This document shows, piece by piece, positions 24,306 through 32,552 of a stretch of 56,003 nt of DNA. The DNA comes from Paenibacillus sp. YN15. GTDB taxonomy: Bacteria; Bacillota; Bacilli; Paenibacillales; NBRC-103111. The stretch lies in the NCBI RefSeq assembly GCF_003285005.1, contig NZ_QMFA01000036.1, forward strand, positions 20,345 to 76,347, in the 5' to 3' direction. The position numbers and the translations under genes were made by a program. The notes below the pieces were generated by a model, which saw nothing but the letters and a program-made list of their open reading frames with translations, had not been told where the DNA came from and ran no database searches. Position 1 is the stretch's first letter. Each line of letters begins with the position of its first letter.

Positions 24306-25295
24306 ATGTGCGCCATCAAAGCGGTGAACTGGAACCGCCCGGACGATGATTTTACCCAGGTATTCTGGAGCCAGAATATTATGCAGTTCTGGACCGACGA
24401 CGAGATTCCCCTGTCCGATGACAAGATGTCCTGGATCACCCTGAGCAAGCCGGAGCAGGACTTGTATATGAAGGTATTGGGCGGACTGACCCTGCTGGAT
24501 ACGGTTCAGGGCGGTGTGGGCATGCCGCAGATTCTGGAGCATGTGGAGGGGCTGCAGCGCAAGGCGGTGCTGGGCTTTATGGCGATGATGGAGCAGATTC
24601 ACGCCAAGTCCTACAGCAGCATTTTTACCACCTTGGCCTCCAACGAGGAGATCGATGCGATCTTTGAGTGGGTGGAGCAGCACCCGTGCCTCCAGTACAA
24701 GGCGGAAACCATTTCTGCGTATTACAAAAATATCTCCGGAGCGCGTGGGCTGTATCTGGCCATGGGCGCTTCGGTGCTCCTGGAAAGCTACCTGTTCTAC
24801 AGCGGTTTTTTCTACCCCCTCTATCTGGCGGGCCAGGGTAAAATGACCTCCAGCGGCGAGATTATCGACCTGATTCTCCGGGACGAAAGCATCCACGGCC
24901 TGTATGTAGGGGTGCTGGCCCAGGAAATCTATGCCGGACTGTCTGCCGGGGAGCAGGAGTCGGCCCGGGCGGAGCTGCTGGAGCTGCTGCGCAAGCTCCA
25001 TGCCAACGAGGAACGGTATACCGAGGAGCTGTACGATCCCTTGGGGCTGACGGAGGAGGTCAAAACCTTCCTGCGCTACAACGCCAACAAGGCCATGATG
25101 AATATGGGGCTCACGCCGCCGTTTCCGGAGGAGGAGATCAACGCCATTGTCCAGAACGGCATCCGGACCCAGACCAAGCAGCATGACTTTTTCTCCAAAA
25201 AAGGCAATGGCTACGTCAAGGCGCTGAAGGTGGAGCCTTTGGCCGACGAGGATTTCCAATTCGATTGGCTGGCGGAAAAAGCTGAAGTGAACTAA
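24306..25295 (+). CDS. nrdF: Class Ib ribonucleoside-diphosphate reductase, beta subunit
   Basis: 329 residues from the ATG at 24306, with AAGGGGG upstream; an in-frame ATG at 24276 lacks a site. The metal-binding residues are visible: the early acidic ligand in LTLLDTVQG, then MEQIHAKSYSSIF (Glu and His with the radical Tyr nearby), LESYLFYSGF, and RDESIHGLYVG (Glu-x-x-His). The size fits NrdF. It houses the Mn2- or Fe2-tyrosyl radical that starts catalysis in NrdE. The strong terminator after it ends the operon. Confidence 0.95.
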   Translation: MCAIKAVNWNRPDDDFTQVFWSQNIMQFWTDDEIPLSDDKMSWITLSKPEQDLYMKVLGGLTLLDTVQGGVGMPQILEHVEGLQRKAVLGFMAMMEQIHAKSYSSIFTTLASNEEIDAIFEWVEQHPCLQYKAETISAYYKNISGARGLYLAMGASVLLESYLFYSGFFYPLYLAGQGKMTSSGEIIDLILRDESIHGLYVGVLAQEIYAGLSAGEQESARAELLELLRKLHANEERYTEELYDPLGLTEEVKTFLRYNANKAMMNMGLTPPFPEEEINAIVQNGIRTQTKQHDFFSKKGNGYVKALKVEPLADEDFQFDWLAEKAEVN

Positions 25296-25305
25296 GCCAA
25301 ACGGC

Positions 25306-25375
25306 AAAAAGGCGGTTGGACCGCCGAAGTCTCTCTGTGCGAGAGGGGCTTCGGGGCCAGCCGCCTTTGTTTTTT
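25306..25375 (+). terminator. Terminator of nrdEF
   Basis: AAAGGCGGTTGG pairs with CCAGCCGCCTTT across a large branched inner stem (AGTCTCTC/GAGAGGGGCT and CCGAAG-type pairing), followed by GTTTTTT. A strong intrinsic terminator. Confidence 0.85.
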
Positions 25376-25438
25376 GGGCAGGGAGGCGAGCCGGGAGGAC
25401 TGGGAGAAGAGAAGAGGCCGCATTGGAGCGCTATGCTT

Positions 25439-25567
25439 CCCCAAAAGATAAAAACCATCACAAAAAATAAAGATGAACATGCACCAAAAATATATACAGG
25501 AGCAAAAGGTAATGATTTCGCAACCGCTGGCCGCGTGTTACCGTTAGGACGGATTCAGCATCCTGCA
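25439..25567 (+). promoter_or_regulatory. Leader copy A, upstream of the secreted glycosidase
   Basis: About 130 bp that closely match copy B at 28815-28945. Shared blocks, in the same order, include AAAAACCATCACAAAAA, TAAAGAT, GGAGCAAAAGGTA, GATTTCG, GCCGCGTGTTACCGTTAGG and GATTCA. The spacing between blocks is nearly constant. Each copy stands after a terminator and before a gene of the same locus, so it probably holds the promoter and the binding site of a shared regulator. No standard sigmaA boxes stand out. The remaining bases to 25670 hold no gene. Confidence 0.75.
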
Positions 25568-25670
25568 TAGAAGAGGAGGGGAGCTTCTAGTGTGACAATG
25601 GGGCGGCAACGGGTCCGAGCCGTCACCGGCAGCCTATCGGGGCTGCCCAAAAATGACGAAAGGGGTATTC

Positions 25671-28600
25671 ATGATGTCCATGAGCAAGCGAAGTGGTGCA
25701 GCGTTTTTTATGGTAATCGTATTTCTTATCAGTCTCCTTCTTCCCGGCAGTTTGACTGCGAGTGCACAGGAAGAGACCAATCTGCTGGCGAACGGCGGCT
25801 TTGAGTCCGGGTTATGGGGAACAAAGGCAGGGTCTGTCCTTGATACGACGGTGAAGCACAGCGGAAATCAGAGCGCCAGCATGACGGGAACGGCAACGGG
25901 ACAATATTTGGGCAGCGGCTTGATCCCTGTTCATGCGGATGAAGTGTATGAGCTGTCCGCCTGGATCAGAACAGCCAACATATCTGCCCCGGATGCCGCG
26001 AGTGTAAACATTCTGATGGTGGATGGCAACAACAACGCTTTGGGCTGGTACAACAATACCATGAAGCTGATTAAAACCGGAGGCAGCCAGGAATGGACGA
26101 AGCATACGGCGGAATTTAGTTCATTCGCAAATGGAACCGCTTACATCAGAATCTATGTCCGGTTGGACGGGAATGTCACGGGCACAGCCTGGTTTGACGA
26201 CATTACCCTTAAGCTGAAGGAGCTGTTTATGGAGGTCAGCGGTCCAACGGGCAATATTTTCTCCGGCGATGAATCGGCTGTATTGAATCTGACTATGAAA
26301 AATTCTACTGCCCGGGACAAGGCTGTTCAAGTGCTTTACCGGGTAAAGGATGACGGCGGCGCCCTGCTCACAACCGGGAGTCTTGACGCCAATGTGGCGG
26401 CGGGAACGGTGTTCAGCCAGGGGGTGGACGTGTCATCTGTAGCGGCGGCGTATGGCTTATATACTCTGGAGGTCCAGGCCACAGGGGACAACGGGAATAT
26501 CGACGAGGAGGGGCAATTCCCCTTTAGCCGGGTGGCAGCTTCGCCGGGAAGCGCACAAGACAATATATTCGGCACGGCCATTCATCTGATGGGCAAAACG
26601 GATGCAAGCCTGGTGGATACTTATCTCTCGCTGATCGCGCAGACGGGCATCAAGTGGGTGAGGGAGGATGCCCGCTGGGCAAACGCGGAAACTGTCCAGG
26701 GGCAAATCAGCATCCCGGCTTCATGGGATATGTTTGTGGATACGGCTTTGTCCAAGGGCCTCAGCCCCTTGTTGATTGTCGACTACGGCAACCCGTTTTA
26801 TGACGGGGGAAATGCGCCCCACACCGATGAGGGAATTGCCGCCTATGCCCATTACGCCGGGGAGCTGGCCGGACATTTCAAGGGCAAGGTGGATCATTTT
26901 GAAATCTGGAACGAATGGAATATCGGAGGCGGCAACCCTGACCGGCTTCCCCCGGAGGCATATGCAAAGGTGCTTCAAGCGGCATACACCGCCATTAAGG
27001 CGGCCAATCCCGATGCCGTGGTCATTGGCTGTACAACCTCCGGCGCGGATGCCGAATGGATCGGGAGGGTATTGGCCTCAGGCGGCTATCCTTATATGGA
27101 TGCCGTTTCCATTCATCCTTATACCTATCCTGTTAACCCGGATGACGGCGGCTTCATCGCCGGTCTGCATTCCATTAACGCGCTGTTTCAGCCTTATGGT
27201 CCGGCCAAGCCCATCTGGGTGACCGAAATAGGCTGGCCTACCAATGAGGTCATCGCCCGCGGCGTAAGCGAGCGGGCGTCAGGGGCCTATGCCGCCAGGG
27301 CATATACGCTGGCATTAAGCAGCGGACTTGCGGATAAGGTCTTTTGGTATGATTTCAAGAATGACTATAAGCCGGAGACAAGTCTTGAGGGTCATTTTGG
27401 CCTGGTCAGAGGGGATCATGAGGCAGTGCCCTGGTCGGCCAAAGCCAATTATGCGGCTTACCGCGCCCTGACCGGCAAGCTTGCGGGGGCCGATTACGTG
27501 GGTGCCTATCCTGCGGGGGACCAGGTGCAGGCTTACCGCTTCCACCGCAGCTCGGACGGCAAGGATGTGCTGGCGCTGTGGAGCAAAAAGGATTCCAAAA
27601 GCCTCCTGCTGCATCTCGGGACCGCCAGCGCAATTTCCTTCGATATGTTCGGCAATGGCAGCAGCTTGACTGCGGCGGCGGATGGAACGATGACCCTGCC
27701 GGTGTCGGAGGAGCCTGTATATGTGGAAGGGAATTTCGCCCAGAGCATCGAGGTGAAGGACCCTTACCATATCCAGGTGCTTCCGCAGTTAACAGAAACA
27801 GCGGCAGGAAAGCAATGGAATGTAAATATTACCGTCAGCAATCATTTAGACACAGCACTATCCGGCGTGCTGCAAATACTGGATTCCTCCCCTTGGGAGC
27901 AGGGCAGCGCAGAAAAGCCGTTTACCATCGCGGCCAATGATTCGGCAACGGTTTCATTTGAGTTTCCGGGAGCTCCGGAGGAGAAGCTGTATGCTCTGAA
28001 GATAAAAACCACCCTGAGCAATGGGGCTGCCGCTGTTGTGGACCGCCGGATCAGCTTCCTTGCCGCCTCGGAGGCCGCTCAGCCGCCGGTCATTGACGGG
28101 ACTCTGGCGCAGGGCGAATGGGCCGCAGCCATGCCCTTCTCCATCGATCAGGCTGCACAGGCGCAGATGAGTGGTTGGGGCGGAGTCTCCGACCTAAGCG
28201 GCACAGGATACATGCAGTGGGATGAGGACCGGCTCTATCTTGCCGTTGCGGTCAAGGACAATGTCCATGTGCAAAATGGCACAGGCAGCGATATGTGGAA
28301 GGGCGACAGCATTCAGTTCGCCCTCGACCCCGGCAGAAAATCGGAAACGCCCGTGCTTGGGTATAATGAGCTCGGCGTGGCGCTGAACCGGAATACCGCG
28401 AGCGTCATCCAGTGGCGTTGGATGGCCGCGGCGGGAACAGCAGGCATGGATGATGCGCAATTTGCGGTCAACCGGGATGACGGCAGCGGCGCCACAACCT
28501 ACGAAATGGCGATTCCGTGGAGCGCGTTGCTGCCGGCCGGAATCACGGCGGTCCCGGGAGCGGACTTCGGGTTCTCTCTGCTCATTAATGATGACGACGG

Positions 28601-28703
28601 CTCCGGCAGACGGGGCTGGATGGAGTATATGAGCGGAATTGGCTCGTCCAAGAACCCGGATGCTTTTGGAGATTTGCTGCTGGTCCCCACCCCCGGCCTG
28701 TAA
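25671..28703 (+). CDS. Secreted clan GH-A (GH39-like) glycoside hydrolase with carbohydrate-binding domains
   Basis: 1010 residues. The ATG at 25671 has AAAGGGG 5-6 bases upstream; the in-frame ATG at 25653 has no site. A signal peptide ends near TASAQE. Residues about 35-185 form a CBM4/9-type jelly roll (NLLANGGFESG at the start, TAWFDDITLKL at the end). A linker domain runs to about 290. The catalytic barrel (about 295-600) has HFEIWNEWN, whose second Glu is the likely acid/base, and PIWVTEIGWPT, whose Glu is the likely nucleophile. After a beta domain, the last 190 residues (PPVIDGTLAQGEWAAA onward) look like a CBM9/DOMON-type sugar-binding domain. The substrate is unknown; the neighbouring rhamnosidase suggests a rhamnose-containing polysaccharide. 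Confidence 0.8.
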   Translation: MMSMSKRSGAAFFMVIVFLISLLLPGSLTASAQEETNLLANGGFESGLWGTKAGSVLDTTVKHSGNQSASMTGTATGQYLGSGLIPVHADEVYELSAWIRTANISAPDAASVNILMVDGNNNALGWYNNTMKLIKTGGSQEWTKHTAEFSSFANGTAYIRIYVRLDGNVTGTAWFDDITLKLKELFMEVSGPTGNIFSGDESAVLNLTMKNSTARDKAVQVLYRVKDDGGALLTTGSLDANVAAGTVFSQGVDVSSVAAAYGLYTLEVQATGDNGNIDEEGQFPFSRVAASPGSAQDNIFGTAIHLMGKTDASLVDTYLSLIAQTGIKWVREDARWANAETVQGQISIPASWDMFVDTALSKGLSPLLIVDYGNPFYDGGNAPHTDEGIAAYAHYAGELAGHFKGKVDHFEIWNEWNIGGGNPDRLPPEAYAKVLQAAYTAIKAANPDAVVIGCTTSGADAEWIGRVLASGGYPYMDAVSIHPYTYPVNPDDGGFIAGLHSINALFQPYGPAKPIWVTEIGWPTNEVIARGVSERASGAYAARAYTLALSSGLADKVFWYDFKNDYKPETSLEGHFGLVRGDHEAVPWSAKANYAAYRALTGKLAGADYVGAYPAGDQVQAYRFHRSSDGKDVLALWSKKDSKSLLLHLGTASAISFDMFGNGSSLTAAADGTMTLPVSEEPVYVEGNFAQSIEVKDPYHIQVLPQLTETAAGKQWNVNITVSNHLDTALSGVLQILDSSPWEQGSAEKPFTIAANDSATVSFEFPGAPEEKLYALKIKTTLSNGAAAVVDRRISFLAASEAAQPPVIDGTLAQGEWAAAMPFSIDQAAQAQMSGWGGVSDLSGTGYMQWDEDRLYLAVAVKDNVHVQNGTGSDMWKGDSIQFALDPGRKSETPVLGYNELGVALNRNTASVIQWRWMAAAGTAGMDDAQFAVNRDDGSGATTYEMAIPWSALLPAGITAVPGADFGFSLLINDDDGSGRRGWMEYMSGIGSSKNPDAFGDLLLVPTPGL

Positions 28704-28743
28704 GACCGCTGCGCTGTCCGCGGCGGATAGCGGGCCCGCCTGA

Positions 28744-28788
28744 AGGCTCAGCAATCGGTTTTTACGGTTGCTGAGTCTTTTTTTGGCT
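28744..28788 (+). terminator. Terminator after the glycosidase gene
   Basis: GGCTCAGCAA pairs with TTGCTGAGTC around a TCGGTTTTTACGG loop, followed by a run of seven T residues. Confidence 0.85.
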
Positions 28789-28814
28789 GCCTGGAGCGGC
28801 GGATACCGCCTCAT

Positions 28815-28945
28815 TTCCCAAAAAGTAAAAACCATCACAAAAAGTAAAGATCAAAACCTCCCGAAAAAAGATACGGGAGCAAAAGGTAGCGATTTCGGTT
28901 CCTCTTGCCGCGTGTTACCGTTAGGGCAGATTCAACAGCATACGA
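28815..28945 (+). promoter_or_regulatory. Leader copy B, upstream of the sugar ABC transporter operon
   Basis: The second copy of the element described at 25439-25567. The match is roughly three bases in four, with the best stretches being AAAAACCATCACAAAAA and GCCGCGTGTTACCGTTAGG. It ends a few bases before the AAAGGAGA ribosome site of the first permease gene. A hairpin CTCCCG-AAAAAAGATA-CGGGAG can form inside copy B (about 28858-28879), but copy A lacks it. Confidence 0.75.
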
Positions 28946-28959
28946 AAGGAGAGATCCCC

Positions 28960-29934
28960 TTGCGGCAATCCCAAGGAACATACCCGCACCCGCAGCCTGC
29001 TCAAGCTGCCCTGTCCTCCGCCCGTCCCAGGCAGGGGTGGAGAAAGCATATCCTGCGGGACAAATATTTGTACCTGATGCTTGTACCGGTGGCTGTATAT
29101 TTTCTGCTGTTCAAGTACGCCCCCCTCTTCGGAGAAATCATCGCCTTCAAAAACTACCGTCTGACCGAGGGCATCTGGGGAAGCAGCTGGGCCGGACTGG
29201 AGCACTTCCGGAAGCTGTTCTCCAGCAGCGATTTTTACATTGTGCTGCGCAATACCCTGCTGCTCAATCTGTACAATCTGGTGTTTGCCTTCCCGGTGCC
29301 CATTATCCTGGCTGTTCTCCTGAATGAGGTGCGCGGGAACGGCTATAAGAGGGTGCTGCAGAACCTGCTTTATATCCCCCACTTTATTTCCTGGGTGGTG
29401 CTGGGCACCATTGTCATTGCCATGCTGTCTCCCTCCACGGGAATCGTCAACACGGTGCTGAAGCTCTTCGGGATGGAGCCGATCTACTTTATGGCCAGCT
29501 CCTTCTGGTGGCCCGTCTCCTTTGTGGTGTCGGGCATCTGGAAGGAGGCGGGCTTCGGCACCATCCTTTACATGGCCGCCATGGCGGGAATTGATCCCAC
29601 CCTTTATGAAGCCGCCAAGATCGACGGGGCCAGCAAGCTCCGGCAAATCTGGCACGTAACCCTGCCCGGCATCCGCAGCACGGCAGCAATTCTGCTGATC
29701 CTGCAGGTGGGAAAAATGATGGATGTGGGCTTCGAGCAGGTGTTCACCATGAAAAATCCCGCCGTCAACCAGGTGGCGGAGGTCATCAGCACCTATGTGT
29801 ATACCCGCGGAATCGAAAATCTGCAATACAGCTACACCACGGCGCTTGGCCTGTTCCAGTCGGTGGTGGCGCTGATCCTGGTGGTCAGCGTCAACGGGCT
29901 GATCAAAGCCATGGGAGAACGGGGGCTGTGGTAG
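28960..29934 (+). CDS. Sugar ABC transporter permease, LplB type
   Basis: 324 residues from a TTG at 28960, with AAAGGAGA 7 bases upstream; the longer in-frame extension runs back through the leader element and is not used. After a short Pro/Gln-rich cytoplasmic head come six membrane helices. The EAA-type loop reads YEAAKIDGASKLRQIWHVTLPGI in the region about 220-242, which docks on the ATPase. It pairs with the next gene to form the channel for oligosaccharide uptake. No ATPase gene is present, as is usual for this family, in which a shared MsmK/MsmX-type ATPase serves many transporters. Confidence 0.9.
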   Translation: MRQSQGTYPHPQPAQAALSSARPRQGWRKHILRDKYLYLMLVPVAVYFLLFKYAPLFGEIIAFKNYRLTEGIWGSSWAGLEHFRKLFSSSDFYIVLRNTLLLNLYNLVFAFPVPIILAVLLNEVRGNGYKRVLQNLLYIPHFISWVVLGTIVIAMLSPSTGIVNTVLKLFGMEPIYFMASSFWWPVSFVVSGIWKEAGFGTILYMAAMAGIDPTLYEAAKIDGASKLRQIWHVTLPGIRSTAAILLILQVGKMMDVGFEQVFTMKNPAVNQVAEVISTYVYTRGIENLQYSYTTALGLFQSVVALILVVSVNGLIKAMGERGLW

Positions 29935-29960
29935 CCCAATCAGAAAGGAGGGATCGTCCC

Positions 29961-30839
29961 ATGAGGACAAAAGGCTTTAACAAGACGAGCCTGTTCTATT
30001 GGCTCAACAATATCGTGCTGGCGCTGTTCGCCGCTGCAACCGTATTTCCTTTCCTGAATATTATCGCCACCTCCTTCAGCGGCAGCAGGGCTATCTCCGC
30101 AGGCGAGGTATTCCTGTGGCCGGTGGATTTCAACACGGAGACGTACCGGAATCTGATCGATGACGGACAACTGATTGTGGCCATGAAGAACACGGTCCTG
30201 ATTACAGTTGTAGGTACTTTGCTCAATATGGTGTTTACCATTCTGGCCGCGTATCCCTTATCCAAGCCCAGGCTGAAGGGCAGAAGCGTTCTGCTGCAGG
30301 GCGTGCTGTTCACCATGCTGTTCGGCGGCGGAATGATTCCCCACTTCCTGCTCATCAACAGCCTGGGGCTGGTCAATACCTATTGGGCCATCTGGCTGCC
30401 TGCCCTGGTCAGCGTCTACAACATGTTCGTCATGAAATCCTTCTTCGAGGGGCTGCCTGCGGAGGTAGAGGAATCGGCGGCCATGGACGGGGCCAACGAA
30501 TGGGTGGTGCTGTTCCGGATTATCCTTCCGTTGTCCATGCCGGTAATTGCGGCGCTGACCTTGTTTTATGCGGTGGGCTGGTGGAACTCCTACATGAATG
30601 TGCTGATTTACATCCGCAGCACCGACAAGATGTCCCTGATGGTCAAGCTGTACCAGATGATCGACCTGGTCAGCCCGGAGATGCTGAGGAGCGGCGAGGG
30701 AGTCACGGAGCGGATGATTACCCCGGAGGGTGTGCGGGCGGCCTCCATTGTGTTCTCCATCATGCCGATCCTGTGCGTGTACCCGCTGCTGCAAAAGCAC
30801 TTTGTAAAGGGAGTCCTGTTAGGCTCTGTCAAAGGCTGA
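29961..30839 (+). CDS. Sugar ABC transporter permease, LplC type
   Basis: 292 residues, with AAAGGAGGG before the ATG at 29961. There are six helices. The EAA-type loop is VEESAAMDGANEWVVLFRII at about 175-194. The C-terminal QKHFVKGVLLGSVKG is typical of the LplC/YtcP group, whose members import oligosaccharides, including pectin-derived ones. The gene lies 26 bases after the first permease. Confidence 0.92.
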   Translation: MRTKGFNKTSLFYWLNNIVLALFAAATVFPFLNIIATSFSGSRAISAGEVFLWPVDFNTETYRNLIDDGQLIVAMKNTVLITVVGTLLNMVFTILAAYPLSKPRLKGRSVLLQGVLFTMLFGGGMIPHFLLINSLGLVNTYWAIWLPALVSVYNMFVMKSFFEGLPAEVEESAAMDGANEWVVLFRIILPLSMPVIAALTLFYAVGWWNSYMNVLIYIRSTDKMSLMVKLYQMIDLVSPEMLRSGEGVTERMITPEGVRAASIVFSIMPILCVYPLLQKHFVKGVLLGSVKG

Positions 30840-30896
30840 TATCGGAGGCTGTTTGCGCAGTCTTGATATATTATAATGAAATCAGGAGGTCTACAC

Positions 30897-32510
30897 ATGA
30901 AAACCAGACAAAACAAAAAGCGGGTTGCTTCAGCGTTTGCCTTATGCGTGCTGGCCGGCGCGGTATTGGCGGGATGCTCGGACAAGGGGGCGGGGGAGGC
31001 CTCGCCATCGCCGGGGGCGTCGGCTGCAGGAACGGCGGCGGCTGATCCGTATGCCGATCTGCCCAAGGCCGTCAGCTTCTCCATGTTCGACAGAGGCTCG
31101 GTTTCCAGCGACGAAGGCACCTACGAAAACAACCGCTGGGTCAAATGGATTCGGGAACAGTCCGGCATTGATGTGAAGGTGGTTCCCGTTCCCCGCAACC
31201 AGGCTCAGGACAAGCTGAACGTGCTGATTGCCTCCAAGCAGGCTCCGGATCTGATCTGGGAGTATGACCGCAACTATATCGGCAAGCTGATTACCCAGGG
31301 AGCCATTCAGCCGGTGGACCAATATATTGAGAAATACAGCACCTCCTATAAAAAATATTTGCAGGAGCATCCCGAGCTGAAGCCGTACCTGACCTTCGAG
31401 GGCAAAATGTACGCCGTCGCCACCGAACGGACCCTGGATTCCATCGCCAACCACGGCATGTGGATCAGGCAGGATTGGCTGGATAAGCTGGGCCTGAAAA
31501 CGCCAACCACCATGGATGAATTGATCACGGTAGCCAAGGCATTCAAGGATCAGGACCCGGACGGCAACGGCAAAGCGGATACAACCCCTCTGGTGGGCAG
31601 CACCACCTTTGACGCTTACTCCGCCATGAACGCCGCCATCAACAGCCAATGGTATCTGGAGGACGGCAAAATGAAGTACGGCGCCACCCTCGACCGGTTC
31701 GGCGATACGCTGGCTCTGGAGAAGCAAATGTATGAGGCAGGGCTGGTGGACAAGGAATATCTCACCGACAAGAACTTCCAGCGAGCCAACCAGCTCTGGA
31801 CCACTGGCAAGGCCGGCATCTATGCGGCCAGCTGGGGAAGCGGCGCCATGGAGGTCCATATCCGGGATATGTGGAAGAATGTTCCTGACGCCAATCCTGT
31901 GCCGCTGGAGCCGGTTTCCACCAAAAACGGCAAGTTTGGCTTGTACCAGGAGACTGCGCCCTTCATTTTTGTAGCGTTCAACAAGGAAATGCAGAATCCC
32001 AAGGCGGCTGTAGAGTATCTGGACTGGCTGGTGGACAAAGGCTGGATGACCTTGGTTAACGGTACGGAAGGGGTGCACTACAAGAATGTGAACGGAGTGG
32101 CCCAGCAGCTGGATGCGGATAAGTACAAGAAGGAAGTGGCCTATGCCGGCGAGTACGGGTTCCTGCGGGATGTGAAGTTCTCCCCTGCCGATCTGCTGGT
32201 GAAGGCTGCGCCGGATGAGGTCTCCCAACGGTTGGCCGCACTGAGCAAGAAGGGGCTGGAGACGGCTACCAAGAATGCCTTCCGCCGGGATATTCCCTAT
32301 CAGCCCAACTTCACGGAGCTGAACGATATTCAGGCTGCACTCAAGCCCTTCATCGAAGGAGTGCGCGCCAAGGTGGCCATGCAGGGCAGCCAATATACGG
32401 CAGCCTGGGGTCTGGAGGAAATCCGCAAGGAATGGAAGCGTCTGGGCGGCGAGAAGGTGGAAGCCATGGCCCAGGAATGGTATGAAGCGAACAAAGCCAG
32501 CTTCAAGTAA
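30897..32510 (+). CDS. Extracellular solute-binding lipoprotein, LplA type
   Basis: 537 residues from the ATG at 30897, which has AGGAGG 8 bases upstream. The lipobox LAGC (residues about 20-23) marks a lipoprotein signal peptide. A short Ala/Ser/Pro linker follows. The body is that of a large family 1 sugar-binding protein, with YAVATERTLD, DQDPDGNGKADTTPLVG (a calcium-loop-like segment often seen in this group) and a hinge region. It is the first receptor for the sugar taken up by the two permeases before it. The ligand is unknown. Confidence 0.9.
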   Translation: MKTRQNKKRVASAFALCVLAGAVLAGCSDKGAGEASPSPGASAAGTAAADPYADLPKAVSFSMFDRGSVSSDEGTYENNRWVKWIREQSGIDVKVVPVPRNQAQDKLNVLIASKQAPDLIWEYDRNYIGKLITQGAIQPVDQYIEKYSTSYKKYLQEHPELKPYLTFEGKMYAVATERTLDSIANHGMWIRQDWLDKLGLKTPTTMDELITVAKAFKDQDPDGNGKADTTPLVGSTTFDAYSAMNAAINSQWYLEDGKMKYGATLDRFGDTLALEKQMYEAGLVDKEYLTDKNFQRANQLWTTGKAGIYAASWGSGAMEVHIRDMWKNVPDANPVPLEPVSTKNGKFGLYQETAPFIFVAFNKEMQNPKAAVEYLDWLVDKGWMTLVNGTEGVHYKNVNGVAQQLDADKYKKEVAYAGEYGFLRDVKFSPADLLVKAAPDEVSQRLAALSKKGLETATKNAFRRDIPYQPNFTELNDIQAALKPFIEGVRAKVAMQGSQYTAAWGLEEIRKEWKRLGGEKVEAMAQEWYEANKASFK

Positions 32511-32552
32511 TTTGTAAGCACCGCCAATTACGCACATGAAAGGAACAGAGGC

